A DNA stretch of 64,000 bases from Plasmodiophora brassicae (GCA_036867785.1 CP145412.1:434001-498000); one strand, 5' to 3'; shown: positions 21,775-31,693, counted from the first letter of the stretch. Translations and numbers: made by a program. Notes: generated by a model not told the origin, from the letters alone.

Positions 21775-23201
21775 TCAGTCCTTGTCGAAACCCGACCATT
21801 GCTGGTCGTCTATCGATGTCGCTGGCGGGAGTTCGAGAACGTCGTCACTGAAGTTGGTCGTATCGAACGGATCGACCAGACGCGGCTTGTATGGCGCTGA
21901 CATGACGCATGCTGACAGAGCTTCCCAGTTGAAGCCGACAAAGTTTGTCGAATGGTTTGTCACAAACCATTCATGGGACTTGATCCCGTTAAGACCTATG
22001 GAGACATACAATCAGTTAGGCCTGCGTTGCACGGTCTAGCCAGACGATCTTACTCAGGCGCTCCTCAGGGTTGTGCCTCAGAAGACCTCGGACAAGGTCG
22101 TATGCGCCGGGTGGAAGGCTCCGTGGCACCTGGATCTCATCTTCCGCGGTGGTCAGGATTTTGCGAAAGACTGCCATCTTCCACTCGTTGGCGTCTGCGT
22201 AGTCTCGCCCGTCGGTGCGAAACGGTGACCCGGACTCGAACAGGTCGCATATGAATATGCCGAGCGACCACCAATCCGCTGCACCCGTATATCCGTCTCG
22301 CGGCGCCGACAAGCCCAGACTAGGGAAGTCGCGGTGAGTCGCAATGACCTGATAGCAGAAAAAGGTCATGTGAGGAACGCATGGGTCGCAACGGCGGGCA
22401 AGGCGGATACCTCTGGAGCACAGAATTCAGTTGTCCCTTGGAACACCCTGGCGTTAACCCCCGGCTGCCAGGTTGTGGAAGTCGCCCAGTCGACGAGTCG
22501 TACGTACCCGTTTTCGTCGAGAACCACGTTTTCGGGTAATACGCTGCAATGAATGGCCCCCTTTCGATGAATGTCTTCCAGGATTAGCGCTATCGACGCC
22601 ACATAGAACTTGAGCATTTCCTCTGTGGGCTTCGTGCCTCGGGTCTGAATTGGATTTCCAGGCATCAGGATACGTGAACAGCAGTACATGAACAAAAATA
22701 TGTACAATTGTAAACAGGTCGCCACCAGGAACATACTCCATCACGATGTACGCGTAATTGTCATCGTGCATCGCACAGTACGCCTCAACCACCCCGGGTG
22801 TGTCTCGTACAACGTCCAGCAGAGCGTCACGTTCGAGCCGGGCACGGAGGGACATTTTCTGTTTGGAATACTACACAGAGCAGCGAGGTCAGCAGTCCGA
22901 CATTACCGATGCCTACTCGAGCCTGCGTACTTTCTTCATCGCGTACGGACGCTTGTTCGTCTTGTGCTTCACCAGGTAGACCATGGTTTTGTCCTTGGTG
23001 CCACCGATGGCTTTGATTAGTTCGAAATCATCCACCTTGCACGGCTTGGGCGGCGGCTCGCCCCGCGACGCAGCGACGGCCTGCACATGGACAGTCAGCC
23101 GTGATCCATGCCAGCCGGCACCATGCGGGTTGCCTTACGAGCACGGCCACGAAGACGGCAATGACGGCAAAGGCGTAGTTGATGTTGGATCCGGCTAACA
23201 T
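21775..23201 (-). CDS. Membrane-anchored AGC-family pseudokinase
   Basis: Six exons (23201-23139, 23080-22931, 22870-22706, 22644-22411, 22348-22054, 21995-21775) give about 375 residues. The first 25 residues form a hydrophobic signal-anchor (YAFAVIAVFVAVLAVAA). An AGC-type kinase domain follows: DDFELIKAIG, the VAIK lysine in YAMKK, IVMEYVPGGDLFT, LPENVVLDENG, CAPE, DWWSLG and ERLS. An AGC C-terminal tail has FNWEAL and a DTTNF turn. Key catalytic positions are changed: HRD reads HCS, DFG reads DWA and the glycine-rich loop lacks GxGxxG. The enzyme is therefore predicted to be catalytically dead while keeping the fold, the ATP lysine and the activation-segment end. It could serve as a membrane scaffold for an active kinase. 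A palindromic insertion lies near the tail. Confidence 0.88.
21950..21972. repeat. 23-nt perfect palindrome inside the pseudokinase coding sequence
   Basis: Eleven-base arms (GAATGGTTTGT and its complement) flank a single C. In the gene they encode a short insertion between the conserved WF and GFNWEAL of the AGC tail, where relatives have no extra residues. Confidence 0.85.
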
Positions 23202-23450
23202 CGCGTCCCGTCGTGAATCACAAATGACGATGCCGTCCGCCCAGAAGATTCCTACAGGCGGAGGCCGCCTGGTTGGTGCTTCACGCAACTACCGTACAGT
23301 CGGCGAGGGGTCCCGAAAATAAGACCGCGTGGTATACGCGGGGCACGCGATCTTAAAATATACATACATGAGGGCTGCTGCTCCGCTGGATGACTTTCTT
23401 GTACCCAGAGCACGCTGGAAGACGCCTGCGCGCGCCCGTCATAGACCAGA

Positions 23451-25637
23451 TCACCAGAAATCCCCGCATGAGCATTGCCCCTGATGGAAATAGTGATGAC
23501 GGCTCGAGTCGCGCACGTAGACGTCCCGGTCGTAGATGCTGGACGCTGCTTTGATAGCAACGTGGCAATCAGGGCAGACGCGTACGGTCTTAGCTAGGCG
23601 GATCTGGCCGCTGCCCGGGACGTTGTTCAGCGCGTACGCCAACGCAATGATCTCGCTGTGCAGAAACACGGACTGGCTGGACGGCGCGCCGGCCAGTACC
23701 GCCGGGTTCGTGTACCCGACGGCCATCAGGCGCTGGACCAGGTCGGCGTGTTGGTCGACCAGAACCTCGTCACCGTGAAACCGCTCGTCATTTGAAAAGT
23801 AGTACGAGCAACAGGTTGCCTGCTGCACCGATGTTCGCCCTGGATCGATGAGCAGCCCCTGGCGTTCCATGTCCAGTCGCAGGCGCCTGTACTCGTCGAC
23901 GTTCCCTGCAGTGGCGTGCATGTGCAGCAGCCAAACATAGGCAGACGCTAAGGAATGCGCAGGGACATGGGGCAGCTGGCGAATCGTGGAAAGCGCACGC
24001 TCCGCTCTAGGTAGGTCGTTGTGCGTACGACATCCCGCCAGCACATACGACCAGGACATGACGGAAGTCATCGTCGATGACGCCGATGACCTGACGGCCG
24101 CTTCCTCGGCGTCGTCCAACTTGCCGGCATTGGCGTACAGATCGGCTAGCGTCGACCCAGACAGGTCGTCGGGCAACGAGATGTTCCAACGACGGGCAAA
24201 GTCGGACTGGAGGTCGGCAGCGCGCGCAACGTTGCCCGTCTGGCAGCACCCGACGAGGAGAGCGCTCAGCGTCCTGGACGTTGGCACCAGACGCGCTTCC
24301 GTCGTCAGCTTCTCGAACGTGGTCCGCGCTTGCTCGACTCTGGAGTGGTGCCCATACGCAGCGATCATCGAGTTGACCACGGGGACCGACGGCGTACGAC
24401 CCGCGAACACGCGCTCGCCCGCGTCGATATCGCCGCAACGGTCGTAGGCGCAGATCAGGGCGCCGACAACGATATCATTCTGCAGCATATCGTCATCATG
24501 GGCGTACCGGTGGAGGGTCTGGACCAGGGCGATCTCGAAGCAACGGCCGCAGGATGCGATCAGCTCGGTCAGCACAGGCGCAGTCACTGCGATGCCCCGT
24601 TCCTTCATCGCGGTGAACAACGCGAACGCCTTGAACACGCGATTCGCTCTCGTCAGCGCGGACAGAACGTGCGTGTAGATCGGCATCGATACAGGTATGC
24701 CTTGCGATTCCAGGCGGTCCAGCGCGTTGACGGCGAGATCGAATCGCTGATGAACGAGCAGGGCCTTCACCAAATTCGCCAACGACGCCTGGTTGCCGTG
24801 CAGCGGTATCCGATTCGACTGCACCATGTGCAGCAGGCGTTGAGCGACGACGGCGCCCGATCGGTGCCCAGTGCTTTCGGCACAGAGGGCGGCGAACAGG
24901 GACAGCAGCCGATCGCTGAACTCGACGTTGCGGTTGACGGCTTCGTCGACGAGGAACAGCGCCGCCGTGGGGTTGTTCGCGATCCTGCACAGGTTCGCGA
25001 CGCCAAAGATAACGTTGTGGGATCGCGGGCCGCACGTCGCGAACCGGTTGAGCGCGTCCCGCATGAGCGCCTGCGGCGCACGCTGACACGCAGCGATGAA
25101 CGTGCAGAACAGCTGGTCGCAGATGGCGACCCCATGCTCGACCGCCCTGTCCAGCACGTCCGGCGCCTTCTCGGGAGCATGCCGCCTACAGAACGACATC
25201 ATGGCCTGGAAGAATCGGACGTTGGCCCGTAGGCCGGTGTTGATCGCCGTCTGGAACACGTGCCAGGCGCGATCCGCGTCGGTGACTTGCTGGAACACGA
25301 GGACGGCACGGACGGCAGTAGGACGACGGCAGAATTCCGCATAGGCCAGGCAGGGCTTCACTGACGCCGACGTCGTCGCTGCATGGCCACCCGCCGACGA
25401 CGTCGCTGCCGTCGTCAGCGCACCATGGCAACGCGCGACAACGGCTGCAGCCCAACGACGCATTCCGAGTTGTGACCTGTGCCCACGCCAGGGGTGCAAC
25501 GGCATCGGCGAGCCCGCTGCACTGCGCCGCAAGTTGGTCCGCCTCGCCGCGGCTCTACGACCCGCTGACCGCGTCATCACTGCACAGCTCACACGCTCAG
25601 GGTGCTGCTGAAACGCAGGGCGAAGGGAAACACACAC
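23451..25637 (-). CDS. Second PPR protein with DYW deaminase domain
   Basis: A single exon encodes up to 728 residues. The true start may be the ATG at 25577, which begins an Arg/Ala-rich, acid-poor mitochondrial-type leader. An array of about 14 PPR-like helical pairs follows, then an E-like region, a DPGRTSV PG-box-like motif and the DYW domain: HSE, CPDCH, RHHYF and CSCGDFW immediately before the stop. Phe replaces the middle Tyr of DYW, as in many active plant proteins. All zinc and glutamate positions expected for cytidine deamination are present. Its domain order is the same as that of the protein at 13555-16071, but the PPR stretches differ, so it probably recognises another organellar site. 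Base composition is closer to the genomic average than in the first copy. Confidence 0.93.
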   Translation of the reverse strand: MCVSLRPAFQQHPERVSCAVMTRSAGRRAAARRTNLRRSAAGSPMPLHPWRGHRSQLGMRRWAAAVVARCHGALTTAATSSAGGHAATTSASVKPCLAYAEFCRRPTAVRAVLVFQQVTDADRAWHVFQTAINTGLRANVRFFQAMMSFCRRHAPEKAPDVLDRAVEHGVAICDQLFCTFIAACQRAPQALMRDALNRFATCGPRSHNVIFGVANLCRIANNPTAALFLVDEAVNRNVEFSDRLLSLFAALCAESTGHRSGAVVAQRLLHMVQSNRIPLHGNQASLANLVKALLVHQRFDLAVNALDRLESQGIPVSMPIYTHVLSALTRANRVFKAFALFTAMKERGIAVTAPVLTELIASCGRCFEIALVQTLHRYAHDDDMLQNDIVVGALICAYDRCGDIDAGERVFAGRTPSVPVVNSMIAAYGHHSRVEQARTTFEKLTTEARLVPTSRTLSALLVGCCQTGNVARAADLQSDFARRWNISLPDDLSGSTLADLYANAGKLDDAEEAAVRSSASSTMTSVMSWSYVLAGCRTHNDLPRAERALSTIRQLPHVPAHSLASAYVWLLHMHATAGNVDEYRRLRLDMERQGLLIDPGRTSVQQATCCSYYFSNDERFHGDEVLVDQHADLVQRLMAVGYTNPAVLAGAPSSQSVFLHSEIIALAYALNNVPGSGQIRLAKTVRVCPDCHVAIKAASSIYDRDVYVRDSSRHHYFHQGQCSCGDFW

Positions 25638-26034
25638 GCATTGCCATGCGCACGCTGTATGTATGAGCTCGAAGTGTATCCGCGATCTGAAACGCCGAAG
25701 AGCTGTGCGCTAACCATGGTTTCTGGAGCACGGCGACCGCCGGGGTTGCCTGTGAACCCAAATTGGTTCGCCAGTTGCTGCTTTTGCGGATCAGCAACGC
25801 CCTCTGGACGCAACGAAGCGTCGGCGATGCGAACGAGGGCTGAGGCCGTGTACGTCAAAAATAGGTACGGTAGGCCAACTGCGAGTGCGGAATGCCGACG
25901 CGGTCCGTACCTGCTCGATGCTGTCTCATGGCTGCCTGCAGCCGCGGCGAGCAGTTCTATTTTCAGAACGAGGGCCCCTGATCTGTGATCACTGGTGTTC
26001 CGACCGGCGTCCTCGTCCTCGCTGGGCTGGAGGC
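25638..26034. other. Divergent intergenic region
   Basis: No gene is supported. The region lies between the start of the second PPR-DYW gene (leftwards) and the start of a plus-strand membrane protein. A frame from 25885 runs into the latter gene without a stop and might add an N-terminal extension, but its composition is unlike the body of the protein. Confidence 0.5.
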
Positions 26035-27045
26035 ATGGCCGAGATGGTCAACGTGCGGGTGGCATCTGGCGGTACGGTAACGCCGCGGCCGGTCAAGTGG
26101 TACCGTCGCCCGATGGGCCTTGCGGTGCTGGTCGTTCTTGCTGTCGCTGTTTCGCTATTGTTCTACGTCCTCCTGTCACCGCGCCCAGGGAACGCCTACC
26201 TTCGGTTCTCCAGGAGGTCGCCGGGCAAGTTTGATGTGCTCCTCCCCGACAAGGATCCTATCACGGTCCACGTAACCACCGAACCGAAACATGCCTATTT
26301 GAAGTTCTTGCTTCCTGATACCAAAGATGGTCCCGATGTCTGGTTCCGAGTTGGGGATCGCGAACTCGTGGAATCGCTCCCGTTTCGCGTTAACCTTCAG
26401 TCCGGTCGCGCCCAGATGTCCGGCAAGATTGATGAAGGCACCCGTGATGAGGGCTTTGTGAATGTTTTCGTGATGGACCGCGCCGACAGGGAACTGAACA
26501 CCTGGCAGATCAAGCACGCGATACAGAGCAATGAACATCTGGCTTTCGTATTCCGATCGCTATCCTATGTTCTATCCGACCCAGACAAGCATCGCGCTCT
26601 GTTCTCGTCGTCCTGGTCGAAATCTCCCTCGCTGCCCAAGGCGCTCACGTTCACAACGTACTGGTTCTCTGCCGGTGGTACCGTTCGCGACGCGTCCGGA
26701 AACAACGTGGCGCATGTTGAGAAGCGGGACGACGAGCTGCGACTTATATCCAACGTCGACGGCCGCCCCCGCGCTCTCTTGAAGCGCTCAAGCGTCGGTG
26801 ACGTCTTTGCCTACCGAGACTCCGGCAACCTCGGGGCGCCGCTCTTCTTTGTCAACCTGAAACGAATGTCTGATATATCGGCGGTGCCGTGGTGGTGGTG
26901 GTGCACCGTGACCAAACCGAAAGGGGCCGTCGTCTGGGAGGCGGACGTGCGGAGCGTGCTCCAATCGAAGCATGTCCCGGACATCGCCGCCGTCCCTCGC
27001 GACCTGGCCGTCCTCATCAAAGCGATCCTTCACACGCCCTTCTGA
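26035..27045 (+). CDS. Unknown type II membrane protein with large extracytoplasmic beta-rich domain
   Basis: One exon from the ATG at 26035 gives 336 residues. About 30 residues of basic cytosolic tail are followed by a single transmembrane helix (LAVLVVLAVAVSLLFYVLL) and then about 280 residues rich in alternating hydrophobic/charged strands, with no further membrane segment. A strand pattern such as VRDASGNNVAHVEK resembles the turns of LURP-one or tubby-like beta barrels, but this is only a shape similarity. A VPWWWWCTV block near residue 290 is unusual and might mark an in-frame intron. No known family is recognised. It is flanked by divergent and tandem genes of unrelated function. Confidence 0.65.
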   Translation: MAEMVNVRVASGGTVTPRPVKWYRRPMGLAVLVVLAVAVSLLFYVLLSPRPGNAYLRFSRRSPGKFDVLLPDKDPITVHVTTEPKHAYLKFLLPDTKDGPDVWFRVGDRELVESLPFRVNLQSGRAQMSGKIDEGTRDEGFVNVFVMDRADRELNTWQIKHAIQSNEHLAFVFRSLSYVLSDPDKHRALFSSSWSKSPSLPKALTFTTYWFSAGGTVRDASGNNVAHVEKRDDELRLISNVDGRPRALLKRSSVGDVFAYRDSGNLGAPLFFVNLKRMSDISAVPWWWWCTVTKPKGAVVWEADVRSVLQSKHVPDIAAVPRDLAVLIKAILHTPF

Positions 27046-27351
27046 CCCGGTGACCCCCAAATACACTTGTCATATCGTCGTCCCAGGTACAGCGCGTCGC
27101 AGTGTCCATCGGAGCAGGTCCCGGTCGGCGCGGACCGCTGTGCCGGAATTAGGCGTGGTGGACACGGAGAATCGCGTCATTCCTGTCCGCAGCGTCGACG
27201 TTACCGGGTGCACGCACGCGTTGGGGGATGGTGCACTGCCCGTAGGGGTGCGACGACAGATCGTGCGTGACTGGGCGCGCGGGACTGCCCCGTCACACAC
27301 ACAGAGGCAGCCGCCGTACGTAGATTATCGCTCGCCTCCCCCGCCCCCGGC
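27046..27351. other. Short intergenic region before the PIP kinase
   Basis: About 300 bases without a supported coding frame. They contain a purine/pyrimidine-alternating CACACAC stretch near 27296 and probably the promoter of the PIP kinase gene. Nothing else is recognisable. Confidence 0.4.
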
Positions 27352-29127
27352 ATGGGTCGTCGATCCCGGGCCGTCGAGCTCGTCCTCGGCAATGTCATCG
27401 AGCATGCCGTGTCGGATCCGGCGGGCGCCACCGTGCCCAGCGCCCCTGACAAGGCGACGGCCGCGTCGGGGCGGGACATTATCGTGCATGAGGCGCGCGT
27501 CCCCCGGAGCGAGCACAGCAGCGCGATGCCGACCATTGATGATTCGCACCCGCAGTTCGACACGTCGCGGGCGCTCATGCACGGCATCGCGCATTCGTTC
27601 ATATCGGAACCGCCGGTCGCCGAGGCGAATGCCATCGACCAGGAACTGTCGTTTGGCAGCGAACGCGCATCGTCTGTCCACGAATCCAGTATCAGCCTGG
27701 GACGCATGCCGTCGTTCAATTCGTTCCGGCCGGATGCGGACGGGAGGATTACGCTGGATCATTTCCGTCAGGCCGTTACGCAACGACACGAAGTATGCTG
27801 TGGTCGTGGCGCATGCGCTGGATACCGCTCTGACTGTCGACCAGGTCCGCTATCGATCGTCGAACCTACAGTCCAGGCCAGACGACGTGGACGATAAGAC
27901 GTCGCCAGCGCCGGCAAAGCCCGTCAAGTCAATCCGGTTCGGATTTAAGACTTACGTATGAGGTTTCCGCCCCTGGAATTCCCAGCACCGTGTTCTCATT
28001 GTGGCAACGTTGTCGGGCAGGCGGGGGAGGTGTTCGCAGCGCTTCGTGCGACGCTGGGCATAGCGACGTCGTCGTACGTGAGGTCGCTAGCGGGGGGCGA
28101 AGCGTTCCACGATTTTGTGTCCAATTCACAATCGGGAGCGTTCTTCTTCTTCACGACCGACGGCAAGTACATCATCAAGACCATGACGCATAACGAGTCG
28201 CTTTGGTTCCGGGATTTCCTGCCCGACTACTTCCAGCATCTGCGGGACAATCCCAGATCCTTGCTCGTACGGGTCGTCGGCCTGTACAGGTTGAAGTTTA
28301 ACGGTACCAGTCTGCGTTTCGTGTGTGGTTCATGCATTCAACAGCATTGACCGGTGCTCCCGCTTCGGCAGGTGGGCGTCACAACCTTCATTTCTACGTC
28401 ATGCAGAACGTATTCGACAAGGATGCGTCGATCCCAATCCATGCCAGGTACGACCTGAAGGGGTCGACATTGGGCAGAGCTGCGAAATCCGGCGAAACTG
28501 TACTGAAAGACCTGGATTTCGAACAGCAACATGTCGTGCTACGGTGATTGAGTCGTTTGTGTCGGTCTCAACAACGAGCCTTAACGCGGTCTCTGCACTA
28601 CAGACTCGGCGGCAACCGATCTGCATTCCTTGCCCAGCTGCAGGTAGATGCCAATTTCCTCAGCCACGTTTCCCAGATGGATTATAGCCTGCTTCTGGGT
28701 GTTTACCACCGAGATCTCGACGAGACCAACCCGTCCGACGAAGAGGTCCGTATCATGACATTGCGCGTTTTAACGAGAGCCTGATCTGCCCGCAGCTGCT
28801 TGCCAGGCTGCATTACACGGCTGAAGAAGCAGCGTCGCCGCCAGAGTTCGACTTTCGTGGCATTATATCTCGCGATGCGGCAGGGCGGATAACCGAGGTG
28901 TACTTTGTTGGGATCATCGACTACCTTCAAAAGTACAACTGGAAGAAGAAAACAGGCATGTGCGCGTATATCCCTTCGACGTTTTCATTGCGGCTGACGG
29001 TCCGTGGGCTGCTGCAGAGCATTTCTTCAAAGGGTTACGCTTCGACCGAAATAGCATTTCAGCCGTCAGCCCTCCCGACTACGCGAAACGGTTTATGTCC
29101 TTCATTGCGAAGCATGTTGTCGAGTAG
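27352..29127 (+). CDS. Phosphatidylinositol-phosphate kinase (PIP4K/PIP5K family)
   Basis: Seven exons (27352-27792, 27845-27955, 28021-28303, 28372-28543, 28604-28745, 28796-28955, 29018-29127) give about 472 residues. The N-terminal 150 residues are hydrophilic. The kinase core begins at IRFGFKTYAGEVFAALR and shows SQSGAFFFFTTDGKYIIKT (ATP lysine), RYDLKGSTLGR, LKDLDF, the catalytic MDYSLLLG, EVYFVGIIDYLQKY and the ISAVSPPDYAKRF end. These are the signature blocks of PIP kinases, which make PI(4,5)P2 at membranes and so feed actin and endocytic signalling. The last intron (28956-29017) reads as GC-AG, because only that junction gives the family sequence KKKTEHFFK in phase. The specificity loop cannot be assigned firmly to type I or II. 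Confidence 0.93.
28956..29017 (+). other. Second GC-AG intron, in the PIP kinase gene
   Basis: The exon ends ACAG, the intron begins GCATGT and ends TGCAG after 62 nt. Every GT in the vicinity has the wrong phase or leaves an impossibly short intron, whereas the GC donor yields the conserved EH-containing activation-loop-distal segment. Confidence 0.75.
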
Positions 29128-29408
29128 GGAGCGTGCCGCGCTGGACATGATCTACCTTGTTCATATATTTATTCCGTACTGACTGTACGAGCTCGTATCT
29201 ATACACATACACTCCACAACAACAGTCTGATGCGCCGGCGCCAAGCAACGTGCAAGAATAATCTACCTATACGGCGTTCGCCAAACCTGTTGCGTAATCC
29301 ACAGTTCCGTTCCGGATGTAACAGAGCTTTGGAGGACGACTGACAGAACAATCCGAGTGCACAACATCGTGGAAACGATGTATTGTCTTGCAGATGGGTC
29401 ACACGAGC

Positions 29409-30686
29409 TCACCTGGAGCGCTTGTGGATGAGGTTCAGCGCACACTGAAACGCGACAGGTGGGACAATGCTCTTGTTGGCCTCGATCAAGTCGGCGATTC
29501 GCGCGTGCGAGTCAACCTCGTATTCCGCGAATAGCGCAGGCAAGCCGAGGTCATTGTAGACCTTCTTCACTCGAGCGATCGACTCTTTGTCGTCCACGCC
29601 GAGATTCGTTTCAATGATCTGGCGCTGGCTTGGCGAACATCTTTCCAAAGCATTAACGAGCAGCCACGTGCACTTGTGGTCCTGGATGTCGGTCCCGATT
29701 TTCCCGATCACTTCCGGATCACCAAAGCAGTCGAGGAAATCATCCTGCGCCTGAAACTTCTCGCCCAGCATCATCGAGATCTCTTCAGCAACGCGCAATT
29801 GCTCGGGAGCATCAAATCCTGATAGGATCATGCTGCACGCAATTGGCACATAGAACGAGTAGTACGACGTCTTGTACTTGACAATCTTGTTGAGCGTATC
29901 CCTGGAGAACCGTTTCAATACATCAGGACCTTTGGCGCCCTGTGGCTGCGATAGCAAATCCATCAGCTGCCCAATCTCTGTCTGGAACGTCGTGTCCCGG
30001 AACAGGTCCATGAAGGTGACGTACTGATCACGATCTGCCGCGAACTCCGCCTGTATGCGGATCATAGCTTAGCGACAAGAGCCTGTCCAGGCTGGGCGTA
30101 TCCATACCTTGATGAGCCAGAAGACAAACGATTCCAAGATGAGTGCGTCATTGACAGCATCCATCTTGACGTCGTCCCTCTTGTACCAGCAGGGCTGGTC
30201 ACGACGCGTAACAGATCCGTCCATGACGTCATCAGCCACGAGGAATGACGCTTGCAGGATCTCAATACACCACCCAAGGATAATGGCTGGGCCCGGCACA
30301 AACGGAATCCCGCGATACGCGCACAGGTCTCTGGTGTTGGCGACCAGGACAATCGCGCGATTGCACTTCCCACCCAGGATGGTGTACCGCGACATGGCGC
30401 GCAGGCGCTCCACAAACGACGACTGGATTTTGAAATCACCCGCGATATGCGCTAGGAACGCTTCGAGGATCGGGTCGAACGCGCCCGCGAACGCCGAACT
30501 CAACTCGGATGGGGCCGACCAATCCACACCGGGCGCGAACAACTGCTCACGTGACGACAACGCCTTCGTCGTCACTGTTCGAACGGCCTTCGGGCGCCGC
30601 CGCAGCGCCATGATCGCCCAGGCGACGGCCGCCCCCGACAGGGCGCTGCTCGCCGCCAGCATCGCCGTGCACCCACCGACTCGCAT
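29409..30686 (-). CDS. Farnesyl/geranylgeranyl diphosphate synthase with N-terminal anchor or presequence
   Basis: Two exons (30686-30108, 30050-29409) give about 406 residues; the first 45 are an Ala-rich hydrophobic plus arginine-rich leader absent from cytosolic enzymes. Both aspartate-rich motifs are intact: the first is LVADDVMDGSVTRR and the second is AQDDFLDCFGD, followed by GTDIQDHKCTWL. TFQTEIGQL and KTSYYSFYVP blocks are typical of eukaryotic FPP synthases. The residues just before the first motif read ASF instead of the AFF or AYF found in FPP synthases. That position sets chain length, so a C20 product is possible. The C-terminus ends HKRSR, the basic tail expected for substrate closure. 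Predicted role: isoprenoid supply for sterols, prenylation or ubiquinone, perhaps at mitochondria or ER. Confidence 0.92.
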
Positions 30687-31018
30687 CCCAAAAACAAAAT
30701 GAGGTCGAGCTGCAGCAACCTGGACTCAAGCGCCGGCGGATCCTGTCAAACCTGTCATGCGACTCGGGAGAGAACTGGCGCAAAAACCCGCCTATAATGA
30801 CCGGCGCCCGCTGGCTCTGTATGTAGGACACGCGCGTCGCGCACTCTGCAACGGGCAGTGCGGGCCGGAAATAGGGTTGCCTGTGACTCCGACTGACGGC
30901 ACGCTCTGGGTGCTTCTGGAGCTGCCACCAATCGAATATTCTGGAAAATGGATGCGGGTAACCTGGTGAGCCGCCCGTCGCCTGTGGGCGGTCATTTGGC
31001 CGCGAGCGACCTCGAAAC
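30687..31018. other. Divergent promoter region
   Basis: No coding frame is supported in these 332 bases between the isoprenoid synthase start and the start of a plus-strand membrane protein. The sequence should hold both promoters. Confidence 0.45.
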
Positions 31019-31693
31019 ATGAGCGACGTTAAGTTCAGGTTGATGAACCCGACCTCCCCTCGGCACCTGCATGTTGGCAAGGCGATTCAGTTCGGATGGG
31101 AAATGTTCAGGCCTCACGCGCTCCCGCTGATGTTGTGGGCCTTGTCCGTCGTTGCGCTCAACGTCGTCAGCGACCTGATTGCGAGGGCGATCTCGACGTC
31201 CGTGGCCCCTTGGACCAACTGGGCGATCTCGCTTCTGTACCTGCCAATTTATCTCGGACCGTTCCTGTTCGCGTCTACTTGGCGTCACTCTGGGGAATCG
31301 CCAAACGCTCGCGTCTTGTTCTGGACCCCGTTTCGGTTTTGGCTCCCGCTGGTCGCAATTCACGTCCTAACGTCGATTGCCACAGCCATCGGCTTCTTCC
31401 TCCTCATTTTGCCCGGTGTCTACTTGCTGCTGACACTAGCGTTCAGCGCTGCAGTCTACCTGGAATACCATCACGACGGCATCGTCATTGTGGACAGCCT
31501 TGTTATCTCTCGAAAAAACGCCCATATGGTGTTCTGCCAAGTGTTCCTCCTTGGAATCGCATCCGTTGGTATATTGGTTCTTGGCGCGATCTGCTTCGGC
31601 GTCGGTCTACTGGCTGCCATTCCTGTCGTGGCCCTGGCCTGGGCCGATGCATTCGATCAAGTGATCGGTTTTAACCTGGCCAACAGCACATAG
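31019..31693 (+). CDS. Intronless multi-span membrane protein, bacterial-looking
   Basis: A single exon encodes 224 residues with about six hydrophobic helices, for example LMLWALSVVALNVVSDLI, IGFFLLILPGVYLLLTLAF and LLAAIPVVALAWADAF. The LPGVYLLLTLAFSAAVYLEY and following DGIVIVDSLVISRKN layout recalls bacterial DUF975/YciC-type integral membrane proteins, in which an LLxLPGIY helix precedes a short amphipathic ALxxSW block. No catalytic motif is visible. Most neighbours of this size contain introns, so the lack of introns and the bacterial-like pattern could reflect lateral transfer. That is inference from the reading only. It starts with ATG at 31019, immediately after an in-frame stop-rich stretch. 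Confidence 0.7.
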   Translation: MSDVKFRLMNPTSPRHLHVGKAIQFGWEMFRPHALPLMLWALSVVALNVVSDLIARAISTSVAPWTNWAISLLYLPIYLGPFLFASTWRHSGESPNARVLFWTPFRFWLPLVAIHVLTSIATAIGFFLLILPGVYLLLTLAFSAAVYLEYHHDGIVIVDSLVISRKNAHMVFCQVFLLGIASVGILVLGAICFGVGLLAAIPVVALAWADAFDQVIGFNLANST

